A stretch of DNA of 64,000 nt. Origin: Microbacterium trichothecenolyticum. GTDB lineage: Bacteria > Actinomycetota > Actinomycetes > Actinomycetales > Microbacteriaceae. The notes beneath the pieces were generated by a model. It had not been told where the DNA came from. It saw only the letters and a list, made by a program, of their open reading frames with translations, and ran no database searches. The translations under genes and the position numbers were made by a program. Location: positions 124,001 through 188,000 of the forward strand of contig NZ_JAUTBF010000001.1 of NCBI RefSeq assembly GCF_030818955.1, in the 5' to 3' direction. Below are positions 25,470 to 32,832 of the stretch, piece by piece (position 1 is the first letter of the stretch; each line of letters opens with the position of its first letter).

Positions 25470-26290
25470 CCGATCCCGAACCGCTGCTCCCACCCGTATC
25501 GCGTTCACGCCTGTGGCCCGTTGTGACCATCGTCCTCGCGCTGCTCGCCGTCGGCATCCTCACCGTCGGCGTCGGAGCGCTGGCCGTGACCCCTCCAGTC
25601 CGGCAGGGCGCCGTCTCGGCTCCAGCCGCTTCGGCGGAACCCGACCCGGGGACCTCGTTCGCGCCCACTCCCGGGCCCACCGTGGCCGTGACCCGAACGG
25701 ACGGCGCGGTCGCGGCACGAACGCCCGTGTCGGAGCTCGCCGACCCCGAGTGGATCGACCGGGTCTCGGCATCCACCGGCATCCCCGCCCGGGCGCTCGC
25801 CGCCTACGCGGGCGCCGTCCTCGACGTCTCACGCACCCATCCCGGCTGCGGGATCGGCTGGAACACGGTCGCGGCGATGGGCCTCGTCGAGAGCGAGCAC
25901 GGCAGCATGAACGGCGCCCACCTCGCGGCCGACGGCACGGTGTCGCCCGCCATCATCGGCATCCCTCTCGATGGGAACGGCACCGAGATCGTGCGCGACA
26001 CGGATCGTGGAGCGATCGACGGAGACGCCGAGTGGGATCGCGCCGTGGGGCCGCTGCAGTTCATTCCCTCCACGTGGGCGCAGGTCGGGCGCGACGGCAA
26101 CCGCGACGGGGTCGTCGACGTCAACCAGATCGACGACGCCGCCCTCTCGACCGCCGGGCACCTGTGCGACGTGGGCGGCGATCTCACCGTCGCGCAGAAC
26201 TGGATCGCCGCTGTCCACGCGTACAACCCGTCGATCGAGTACAACAACCGCGTGGCCGCCGCCGCCGAGCAGTACGCGGCGGCACGCTGA
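25466..26290 (+). CDS. Membrane-anchored lytic transglycosylase, last gene of the anchored-repeat operon
   Basis: 274 residues, ATG 25466 overlapping the permease stop (ATGA). A single N-terminal membrane helix (VVTIVLALLAVGILTVG) is followed by a Pro/Ala stalk and a soluble-lytic-transglycosylase domain. The catalytic glutamate lies in GLVESEHGS and the AVGPLQFIPSTW and AAVHAYNPS blocks are conserved. Such enzymes cleave the MurNAc-GlcNAc bond of peptidoglycan. Its coupling to a transporter and giant surface protein suggests it opens the wall so that the 2336-residue protein can be inserted or threaded; this is inference from position. Confidence 0.88.
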   Translation: MTDPEPLLPPVSRSRLWPVVTIVLALLAVGILTVGVGALAVTPPVRQGAVSAPAASAEPDPGTSFAPTPGPTVAVTRTDGAVAARTPVSELADPEWIDRVSASTGIPARALAAYAGAVLDVSRTHPGCGIGWNTVAAMGLVESEHGSMNGAHLAADGTVSPAIIGIPLDGNGTEIVRDTDRGAIDGDAEWDRAVGPLQFIPSTWAQVGRDGNRDGVVDVNQIDDAALSTAGHLCDVGGDLTVAQNWIAAVHAYNPSIEYNNRVAAAAEQYAAAR

Positions 26291-26333
26291 GGCACACCGC
26301 GGCGGTGTCGGAGCCGGGTGCCACAATGCCCTC

Positions 26334-27023
26334 ATGCGCCTGCGGACCACCTCGACGCAGCGGACGTACCGGTACGTGCGGCTGTCGCTCATCGGTGCGA
26401 CGGTGCTGCTCGCCGTCGCGGTCGCGATCGACAGCGTCACGGGCGGTGTGCCGGCATCCCTCAGCGCGTCGTACTACACCTCGGCCGGGCCCGCGTTCGT
26501 CGGGAGTCTGATGGCGGTCGCGCTCGCGTTGGTCGCGCTGTCGGGTCGCAGCGTCGAGCAGGGGCTGCTCGACGTCGCGGCGGTGCTCGCGCTCGTGATC
26601 GCGGCGGTACCGACCACGGTCGTGGGACCGCCGTGTCCGGGCGCGGCCGTGTGTGTGCCTCCTTCGGTCGTCGCCTCGATCACCACCACGGGCGGGGCCG
26701 TCGCCGTCGTCGTGGTCCTGGGCGTGATGACGGCCGTCGTGCTCGCGCGAGTTCACGGCTCCGCCGGGCGCGGGACGATCGTCACGATCGTCGCGGTCAG
26801 CGTCGTGACGTTCGCGTTCGTCGGGTGGGCGGTTCTGTCGTTCGCCTCCTTCCTCGCGGCGGCGCACAACGTCGCGGCGATCGGATTCTTCCTCCTGATC
26901 GCTCTCGGTGCGCCGCCGTGGATCCTGGTCGGCGAGGCGCTCGCCGTGGGGTTCTTCGCCCTCTTCTGGGTCGTGCAGACGATAGAGCTGTGGAACGAGC
27001 CCGATCCCGCGCTGCGGGCGTGA
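26334..27023 (+). CDS. Uncharacterised integral membrane protein
   Basis: 229 residues with about seven hydrophobic segments (for example LIGATVLLAVAVAIDSV and GAVAVVVVLGVMTAVVL). I do not recognise the family with confidence; the overall layout recalls DUF998-type proteins. ATG 26334 follows CACAAT by 6 nt, so the message may be leaderless. It starts 43 nt after the transglycosylase stop and may be expressed independently. The C-terminus ends in a short hydrophilic tail. Confidence 0.65.
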   Translation: MRLRTTSTQRTYRYVRLSLIGATVLLAVAVAIDSVTGGVPASLSASYYTSAGPAFVGSLMAVALALVALSGRSVEQGLLDVAAVLALVIAAVPTTVVGPPCPGAAVCVPPSVVASITTTGGAVAVVVVLGVMTAVVLARVHGSAGRGTIVTIVAVSVVTFAFVGWAVLSFASFLAAAHNVAAIGFFLLIALGAPPWILVGEALAVGFFALFWVVQTIELWNEPDPALRA

Positions 27024-27083
27024 GGGGCGCTCGTCACCCCGTCGCGGGCCAGCCGGGAATATCCCGTGCAGCATCCCGTTGAA

Positions 27084-27132
27084 GTTGATACGGATTCGCT
27101 CAAGTAGCAAACTTGAGTGATATCGACTCACG
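27084..27132 (+). promoter_or_regulatory. Tandem HAIR-like (HspR) operators before the Clp ATPase gene
   Basis: CTTGAGT-N7-ACTCACG at 27112-27132 matches the HspR inverted repeat CTTGAGT-N7-ACTCAAG with one mismatch. Twenty-eight bases upstream, GTTGATA-N7-GCTCAAG (27084-27104) is a weaker second copy. The better copy ends just before the ribosome-binding site. HspR represses heat-shock genes in actinobacteria, so heat-inducible expression is likely. Confidence 0.75.
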
Positions 27133-27149
27133 TATCTCAGGAGACGGAA

Positions 27150-29675
27150 TTGCCCGAAGACTTCACCCCCGGCGCCGGGGACGACGGCGCCCAGTCGTTC
27201 GACGAGTTCCTCGCGCGCTACCTCGCGGGCGAGCAGGCGCGTGCGCAACGATCGATCGACCTCAGCCGGTTCCTCAGCGCCCGCACGCAGGACGCCCTGC
27301 ATGAGGCCGGCCGGTTCGCGCTGGGCCGCGGTCAGCGCGAGCTCGACGCCCTGCACGTGCTGCACGTTCTCGTCGGGCGCTCGCCCGCGAAGGATGCCGT
27401 GTCGCGCCTCGGGGCCGACCCCGCCGCGATCGCACGCGCCGCCGAGAGCCGCCTTCCCGCCGCGGCGGCCCCCGCCCACGTGGACGGTGCCGTCGTCGCC
27501 GGATCGGTGCAGCGCGCGCTCTTCCACGCTTTCCAGGTGGCCCGTGCGGCGGGGTCCACGTACGTCGACCCCGACCACCTCTTCTTCGCTCTCGTGCTCG
27601 CGCAGGACGCCCCCGCCGGGCAGATCCTCGCGCAGGCGGGAGTCACCGCCGAAGCACTGACGCAGGGCGTGCGCGAGACGGTCGTGGGCGGTGACGCTGC
27701 GTCGGCGCCGAGCGAGTCGGCATCCACCACCCCGAACCTCGACCGCTTCGGCACCGACCTCACCGCGCGCGCCGCCGCGGGCGAGCTCGACCCGGTGATC
27801 GGGCGTGCCGACGAGATCGAGCAGACCATCGAGATCCTCAGCCGTCGCACGAAGAACAACCCCGTGCTCATCGGCGAGGCCGGCGTCGGCAAGACCGCCG
27901 TCGTCGAGGGGCTGGCCCGGGCGATCGTCGCGGGCGAGGTTCCCGAGCAGCTGCGGGGCACCCGCGTGGTCTCCATCGACCTCGCCGCCATGCTCGCCGG
28001 CGCGAGGTACCGCGGCGACTTCGAGGAACGCCTCACTCAGACGATGGATGAGATCTCGGCATCCGAGAAGCTCGTCGTCTTCATCGACGAGGTGCACACC
28101 CTCGTCGGTGCGGGCGGATCGGGCGACGGATCGATGGACGCCGGCAACATCCTCAAGCCCCGCCTCGCGCGCGGCGACGTGCACCTGATCGGCGCGACGA
28201 CCCTGCGCGAGTACCGCACGATCGAGAAGGATCCGGCTCTCGAACGCCGGCTCCAGCCGGTGCGCGTGGGCGAGCCCTCGATCCCGGATGCCGTGGAGAT
28301 CCTGCGCGGACTCCGCCCCGCGTACGAGGAGCACCACGCCGTGACCTACACCGACGACGCCCTGCGTGCTGCGGTGGAGCTCAGCGACCGCTACCTCTCG
28401 GAGCGTGTTCTGCCCGACAAGGCGATCGACCTCATCGACCAGGCCGGAGCGCGTCTGCGTCTGCGCCTGGGCGTGTCCGTCGACACCTCCGCGCTGATCG
28501 AGCGGCTCGCAACTCTCGAGGCCGACAAGAACGCCGCCGTCTCGGCCGAGCACTATGAGGAGGCCTCGCGACTGCGCGACGAGATCTCCGCGGTGCAGGC
28601 CCGCCTCGACGAAGCGACCCGGACTCCCCACGTGGCCGCGGTCGTCGACGAGCCCGAGATCGCCGCAGTGATCAGCCGGGCCACGGGCATCCCCGTCGCG
28701 CGCCTGACCGCCACCGAGCGAGGACGCCTCGCCGACCTCGAGACCGAGCTGCACGCCCGGGTCATCGGACAGGATGATGCGGTCGCCGCCGTGGCCAAGG
28801 CCGTGCGCCGCAACCGCACGGGGATGGGAGACGAGAACCGTCCGGTCGGGTCGTTCCTGTTCCTCGGACCCACGGGTGTCGGCAAGACCGAGCTCGCGAA
28901 AGCCCTCGCCGGGTCGTTGTTCGACGACGACTCCGCGGTGATCCGCTTCGACATGAGCGAGTTCGGCGAGCGGCACACGGTGTCGCGCCTGATCGGTGCC
29001 CCTCCCGGATACGTCGGCTACGACGAGGCCGGCCAGCTCACCGAGCGCGTACGTCGCAACCCGTATGCGGTCGTGCTCTTCGACGAGATCGAGAAGGCCC
29101 ACCCCGACGTGTTCACGTTGCTGCTGCAGGTGCTCGACGACGGTCGCCTCACCGACGGTCAGGGCCGCACGGTCGACTTCCGCAACGCCGTGATCGTCAT
29201 GACGTCGAACCTGGGCGCCGAGGTGCTGGCATCCCGCTCGGGGGCCATCGGCTTCACCACGACCGGGCGCGACTTCGCCGACGACGACCTGCGCGACCGC
29301 GTGATGGGCAAGCTCCGCGAAGCCATGCGGCCGGAGTTCCTCAACCGCATCGACGACATCGTGCTGTTCCGCAAGCTCGAGAAGGAGCAGCTGCGCGAGA
29401 TCGTCCGGCTGCTGCTGGGTGCCTCCGCGCGGCGGTTGGCCTCGCGGGACGTGGCGTTCCACGTCACCGACGCGGCCGTCGACCGGCTCGCCGAGGTCGG
29501 GTACGAGCCCGAGTACGGTGCGCGCCCGCTGCGCCGCGTCATCCAGCGCGAGGTCGACGACCGCATCGCCGATCTGTTCGTCTCGGGCGAGCTGGGCGAC
29601 GGGGGCCGGGTGCACGTGGATGCCGACCGCTCGGGCTTCGTCGTGAGCGCGGCCGGGGAGGCGCTCGCCGCCTGA
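27150..29675 (+). CDS. Clp ATPase, ClpC-type (double AAA+ unfoldase)
   Basis: 841 residues. I chose TTG 27150 because AGGAGA lies 5 nt upstream; a GTG at 27117 would lie inside the operator. An N-terminal double-Clp domain is followed by AAA domain 1 (GEAGVGKT, pore loop [12 protein letters not shown]), a short middle part with a UVR-like motif ([12 protein letters not shown]), and AAA domain 2 (GPTGVGKT, pore loop PPGYVGYDE). The middle region is far shorter than the coiled coil of ClpB, and the tripeptide IGF (in [10 protein letters not shown]) corresponds to the ClpP-docking loop, so it should feed ClpP rather than disaggregate. The HspR-like operators make it a heat-shock gene, a control more usual for clpB. 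Relation to the organism's main clpC cannot be judged from the window. Confidence 0.88.
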   Translation: MPEDFTPGAGDDGAQSFDEFLARYLAGEQARAQRSIDLSRFLSARTQDALHEAGRFALGRGQRELDALHVLHVLVGRSPAKDAVSRLGADPAAIARAAESRLPAAAAPAHVDGAVVAGSVQRALFHAFQVARAAGSTYVDPDHLFFALVLAQDAPAGQILAQAGVTAEALTQGVRETVVGGDAASAPSESASTTPNLDRFGTDLTARAAAGELDPVIGRADEIEQTIEILSRRTKNNPVLIGEAGVGKTAVVEGLARAIVAGEVPEQLRGTRVVSIDLAAMLAGARYRGDFEERLTQTMDEISASEKLVVFIDEVHTLVGAGGSGDGSMDAGNILKPRLARGDVHLIGATTLREYRTIEKDPALERRLQPVRVGEPSIPDAVEILRGLRPAYEEHHAVTYTDDALRAAVELSDRYLSERVLPDKAIDLIDQAGARLRLRLGVSVDTSALIERLATLEADKNAAVSAEHYEEASRLRDEISAVQARLDEATRTPHVAAVVDEPEIAAVISRATGIPVARLTATERGRLADLETELHARVIGQDDAVAAVAKAVRRNRTGMGDENRPVGSFLFLGPTGVGKTELAKALAGSLFDDDSAVIRFDMSEFGERHTVSRLIGAPPGYVGYDEAGQLTERVRRNPYAVVLFDEIEKAHPDVFTLLLQVLDDGRLTDGQGRTVDFRNAVIVMTSNLGAEVLASRSGAIGFTTTGRDFADDDLRDRVMGKLREAMRPEFLNRIDDIVLFRKLEKEQLREIVRLLLGASARRLASRDVAFHVTDAAVDRLAEVGYEPEYGARPLRRVIQREVDDRIADLFVSGELGDGGRVHVDADRSGFVVSAAGEALAA

Positions 29676-29704
29676 CCGGTTGGGAGGCCTCTGACGGGTC
29701 CTCT

Positions 29705-29738
29705 GAACGCCCCCGGTGCTTCGGCGCCGGGGGCGTTC
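29705..29738 (+). terminator. Terminator after the Clp ATPase gene
   Basis: GAACGCCCCCGGTGC pairs with GCGCCGGGGGCGTTC around a TTCG tetraloop: 15 pairs with one G-T wobble, a very stable stem 30 nt after the stop. No T-tract follows, as is common in high-GC terminators. Confidence 0.85.
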
Positions 29739-30031
29739 GGCATGCTGCGGGGCGGAGTCGGGACGCGGCGACGGATGCCCGTGGGACCGGGGCGGGTCCG
29801 TGGAGCCGCGGGCCACGGCGCGGTGCGCCGTGGGACGGGGTGGACCGCGGATGCCGTGGGGCCGGGCAGGGCCGTCCCGCGGAGTCGGTGGTCGACACGC
29901 CGGGGTGGTCGGCGCGGCGGCGGCGTGTCGTCGTCGATCTCCGCTGGACGGACCGCAGATGCCGCGGAGCCGGGCGTCGGGTGCCGCCACCCCCTGCCGC
30001 GATGTCGGAGGGTGGGGGCAGAGTAGGTGTC
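29739..30031. other. GC-rich intergenic stretch holding one copy of an interspersed repeat
   Basis: I see no credible gene here. The sequence repeats GGATGCCGTGGGGCCGGG-like words, and 29879-29908 shares 28 of 30 bases with 38195-38224 (GCGGAGTCGG-GGTCGACACG core). It lies between the Clp terminator and the first luciferase-like gene. Confidence 0.6.
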
Positions 30032-30913
30032 ATGAGTCGTATCGGCACGATCTTCAGCCCCTACCCCCACCCTCCCGAGCAGCTGCGCGACGCCGCCCGG
30101 GCCGCCGAAGACGCCGGTGTCGAAGAGTTGTGGCTGTGGGAGGACTGCTTCCGCTCCTCGGCCTGGGCGGCGGCAGCCGCCGCGCTCGCCGTCACCGACC
30201 ACCTGCGCATCGGGGTCGGTATCGCGCCGCTGCCGCTGCGCAACGTCGCCGCGTCGGCGATGGAGGTGGCGACGATCGAGCGCATGTTCCCCGGTCGGTT
30301 GCTGCCGGGCTTCGGCCACGGCGTGCAGGACTGGATGCGACAGGTCGGTGCCAAGTCCGCGTCGCCGCTGACGCTCATGCACGAGCAGCTGCCGGCGCTT
30401 CGCGCCCTGCTCGCGGGCGAGACCGTCAGCGCCGAGGGCCGGTACGTCAAGCTTCGCGATGTCGCTCTCGACTGGCCGCCCGCCCAGGCCCCGCTCGTGT
30501 ACGCCGCGGCAGAAGGGCCGAAGACGCTGACTCTCGCGGGGGCGGTCGCCGACGGCGTGATCCTCGACAGCCGGCACACGGTCGCCGAGATCGCGACCGC
30601 GGTGGATGCCGTGCAGGCCGGTCGTGCCGAGGCGGGCCGCGCCGGACGTGCCGACGTGGTCGCCTACGTCCTCACCGCCTTCGGCCCCGGCGCCGTGGAG
30701 CGCGCGACGGCTGCGCTCGGCGACCGCGAAGACGCTGTCGACCGCGTGCTCGCGGGATCGGTGTCCGAGGTCGCCGAGGGGGTGGCGCGATTCCAGGCGG
30801 CGGGCGTCGACGACGTCGTTCTGCTGCCGACCGACGACGTCGATCTCGCGGCCTTCATCTCGGCGGTGGGCCAGGTGACCGTTGCCGTGCCCGCCGCGGG
30901 AGGCGTGTCATGA
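30032..30913 (+). CDS. LLM class flavin-dependent oxidoreductase (luciferase-like)
   Basis: 293 residues. It has the TIM-barrel pattern of luciferase-like monooxygenases: an opening strand GTIFSPYPHPPEQLRD, then AAEDAGVEELWLWED, DHLRIGVGIAPLPLRNV, the FPGRLLPGFGHGV loop and the phosphate-binding region near the C-terminus. Enzymes of this class use FMN or coenzyme F420; the cofactor and substrate cannot be assigned from this sequence. ATG 30032 lacks a strong ribosome-binding site. The stop overlaps the start of a second luciferase-like gene by 4 nt, so the two are probably made together. Confidence 0.82.
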   Translation: MSRIGTIFSPYPHPPEQLRDAARAAEDAGVEELWLWEDCFRSSAWAAAAAALAVTDHLRIGVGIAPLPLRNVAASAMEVATIERMFPGRLLPGFGHGVQDWMRQVGAKSASPLTLMHEQLPALRALLAGETVSAEGRYVKLRDVALDWPPAQAPLVYAAAEGPKTLTLAGAVADGVILDSRHTVAEIATAVDAVQAGRAEAGRAGRADVVAYVLTAFGPGAVERATAALGDREDAVDRVLAGSVSEVAEGVARFQAAGVDDVVLLPTDDVDLAAFISAVGQVTVAVPAAGGVS

Positions 30914-31686
30914 CGCGCGGAGCGGTCTCGCTCGGCCTGGCGGGCTCGCTCGGACCCGACGCCATCGCCGAGGTCGCGCCCGCCGTCGAGCGAGCGGGTT
31001 TCCGGACGCTCTGGGTCAATGACACCCCCGACGGCGACGCGCTCGCGGGTCTTGCCGCCGCCGCCCGCGTCACGGAACGCCTGCAGCTGGCGACGGGTGT
31101 CGTGCCCGTCGACCGCCGACCCGCCGCGGATATCGCGGACGACGTGCGCTCGCTGGCTCTTCCGCTCGACCGACTCACGCTGGGTATCGGCTCGGGCATG
31201 GCCAAAGAGGGCGCTCTGGCTCGCGTACGCGACGCCATCGACGTGCTCCACTCCGCCGGCATCCCGCGCGTCCTGGTCGGAGCGCTCGGTCCCCGTATGC
31301 GCCGAACGGGCGCCGAGCGCGCCGAGGGCGTGCTGCTGAATTGGGTGCCGCCGACCGAGGTGCGTGAGCAAGCATCCGCCCTGCGCGCCACCGCCCCCGA
31401 CACCTCGGTGGCGGTGTACGTGCGGACGGCGATCGTCTCGGCCGCGCGGGAACGCCTCGACGCCGAGACCGCGCGCTACGCCTCGTTCCCCAACTACGCG
31501 GCGAACTTCGCCCGGATGGGAGTGGATGCCGCGGACACGACGATCCGCGACGTGACCGAACTGGGTGACGCGCTCGAGGCGTACACCGCGGCGGCCGACG
31601 AGGTGGTGCTGCGCGCGATCGTGCCGGAGGACACCGTGGCGGCCTACGTCGACTTCGCCTGGCGCACGGCGCCGTCGCCGACGTGA
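30910..31686 (+). CDS. Second LLM class flavin-dependent oxidoreductase-like protein
   Basis: 258 residues, ATG 30910 overlapping the previous stop (ATGA). It follows the same barrel pattern in shortened form: VSLGLAGSLGPDAIAEV, then RLQLATGVVPVDRRP, LTLGIGSGM and VLVGALGPRMRRTGAERAEG. It is shorter than typical family members and its partner upstream is full length, so they may form a heterodimer, as LuxA and LuxB do; that is inference. Its last codons and stop lie within a 38-bp tandem duplication. Confidence 0.78.
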   Translation: MTRGAVSLGLAGSLGPDAIAEVAPAVERAGFRTLWVNDTPDGDALAGLAAAARVTERLQLATGVVPVDRRPAADIADDVRSLALPLDRLTLGIGSGMAKEGALARVRDAIDVLHSAGIPRVLVGALGPRMRRTGAERAEGVLLNWVPPTEVREQASALRATAPDTSVAVYVRTAIVSAARERLDAETARYASFPNYAANFARMGVDAADTTIRDVTELGDALEAYTAAADEVVLRAIVPEDTVAAYVDFAWRTAPSPT

Positions 31687-31745
31687 GCAGGGCGCCTGGC
31701 TGAGGGGCGCCGTCGCCGACGTGAGCAGGGCGCCTGGCTCAGGGG
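31668..31745 (+). repeat. Tandem duplication with a 38-bp period at the end of the second luciferase-like gene
   Basis: GGCGCCGTCGCCGACGTGAG and its following bases occur at 31668-31707 and again at 31706-31745, differing at one position. The first copy contains the gene's final codons and TGA; the second is a silent downstream copy. It looks like a recent replication slip. Confidence 0.85.
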
Positions 31746-31763
31746 CTCCTTCGACGACCGGAC

Positions 31764-32258
31764 TCAGCGCACCAAGCGCACCGTGGTCGGGATGGGACCG
31801 AACGACGACTCGGCACCATCCGGTCGGAAGCCGTTGCGCCGATAGAACGCGTGCGCCCGAGGATTGTCGGCGGCGACCCAGAGCTGCGCCGGTCGATCGT
31901 CGAGCACCGCATCGAGCAGGGCCTGACCGGCGCCCGTTCCGTGCGCGTGAGCGACGACATAGAGCATCGCGAGCTCCTCCGGGCGGGCCGCGTCAGGGCC
32001 TGACGTGGGTCGGGCGGCCGCGAAGCCGACGATCTCGCCATCGATGGTCGCGACCATCGTCGTGAAGGTCCCCGCGTCGAGGTCGTCGGCCCACATCCGG
32101 ATACGGCGGTCGACGGCGAACCATTCGCTCGTTTCCGGGTCGTCGACGAACCGTCCGTAGGTCTCGCGCCACGACGTCGCGTGCACCGTCGCGATCGCCA
32201 CCGCATCCGCGGGCTCCGCTTCGCGAACCTCCCGCTTCGTGTCGTCGGCTCTCCCCAT
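31764..32258 (-). CDS. GNAT family N-acetyltransferase
   Basis: 164 residues. The family's features are in order: REAEPADAVAIATVHATSW at the start, then strands EIVGFAAARP, the acetyl-CoA-binding region LAMLYVVAHAHGTGAGQALLDA (a variant of the Q/RxxGxG/A loop), and the C-terminal NPRAHAFYRRNGF. It transfers an acetyl group from acetyl-CoA to an unknown amine. ATG 32258 lies 6 nt after TAGGCT (32265-32270), so a leaderless message is likely. It is divergent from the DoxX-like gene and convergent with the luciferase-like pair. Confidence 0.88.
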   Translation of the reverse strand: MGRADDTKREVREAEPADAVAIATVHATSWRETYGRFVDDPETSEWFAVDRRIRMWADDLDAGTFTTMVATIDGEIVGFAAARPTSGPDAARPEELAMLYVVAHAHGTGAGQALLDAVLDDRPAQLWVAADNPRAHAFYRRNGFRPDGAESSFGPIPTTVRLVR

Positions 32259-32319
32259 GCCGGGAGCCTAGCGAGTGGCATCCGACCCTCGCCGCCGGCC
32301 CGGATGGCAGACTGACCGG

Positions 32320-32727
32320 ATGCCACGACGTCGAGGTCTCACCGTCCGCTTCCTCGCGCGGGGAGTGCTGGCCGCGCTGCTCGTTGCGGCCGGGGTCAGC
32401 CACCTGACGTGGGGGCGCCGGGGCTATCGGATCGTGGTGCCCGACTGGGCAACGCGCCTCTTGCGGACCGACAAGGACGCGATCGTCGTGGCATCCGGTG
32501 CGGTGGAGCTCCTCCTCGGCGCGGCCCTCATCGCGTTCCCCCGCGAGCGTGGGCGCATCGGTGCTGCTGTCGCCGCGTTCTTCGTCGCCGTCTTCCCGGG
32601 AAACGTGCACCAGTGGCGCACCGGCCGGCCCGCGCCAGGCCTGGCCACCGACCGCGCGCGTTTCGTCCGGCTGTTCCTGCAGGTGCCGCTCATCGCCTGG
32701 GCGTGGTGGGCGACGCGGGCACGCTGA
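32320..32727 (+). CDS. DoxX-like family membrane protein
   Basis: 135 residues with four hydrophobic helices. The pattern GVSHLTWGRRGYRIVVPDW in the first part and VELLLGAALIAFPRER in the middle fits the DoxX-like COG4270 group. These small proteins are linked to redox and membrane functions, without a proven reaction for this subgroup. ATG 32320 follows CAGACT by 6 nt. It converges on recQ. Confidence 0.78.
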   Translation: MPRRRGLTVRFLARGVLAALLVAAGVSHLTWGRRGYRIVVPDWATRLLRTDKDAIVVASGAVELLLGAALIAFPRERGRIGAAVAAFFVAVFPGNVHQWRTGRPAPGLATDRARFVRLFLQVPLIAWAWWATRAR

Positions 32728-32832
32728 TCCGCCGGGCGGGCCGGGCTCCGGTGAAAGCCGCCCGCCATCCCATCGCCCGTCGCCGAGCGACCGCGTGCGA
32801 CATCGTCCTTCCGGAGCGCGGCACGCCCCGGC

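Noticed and set aside
27150..29675. Assignment as ClpB disaggregase
   Set aside because: The long coiled-coil middle domain is missing, a UVR-like motif is present, and an IGF ClpP-docking loop can be read.
26184..29990. 1268-codon open frame antisense to the Clp gene
   Set aside because: Same reason: opposite-strand shadow of a strongly biased gene, without recognisable domains.
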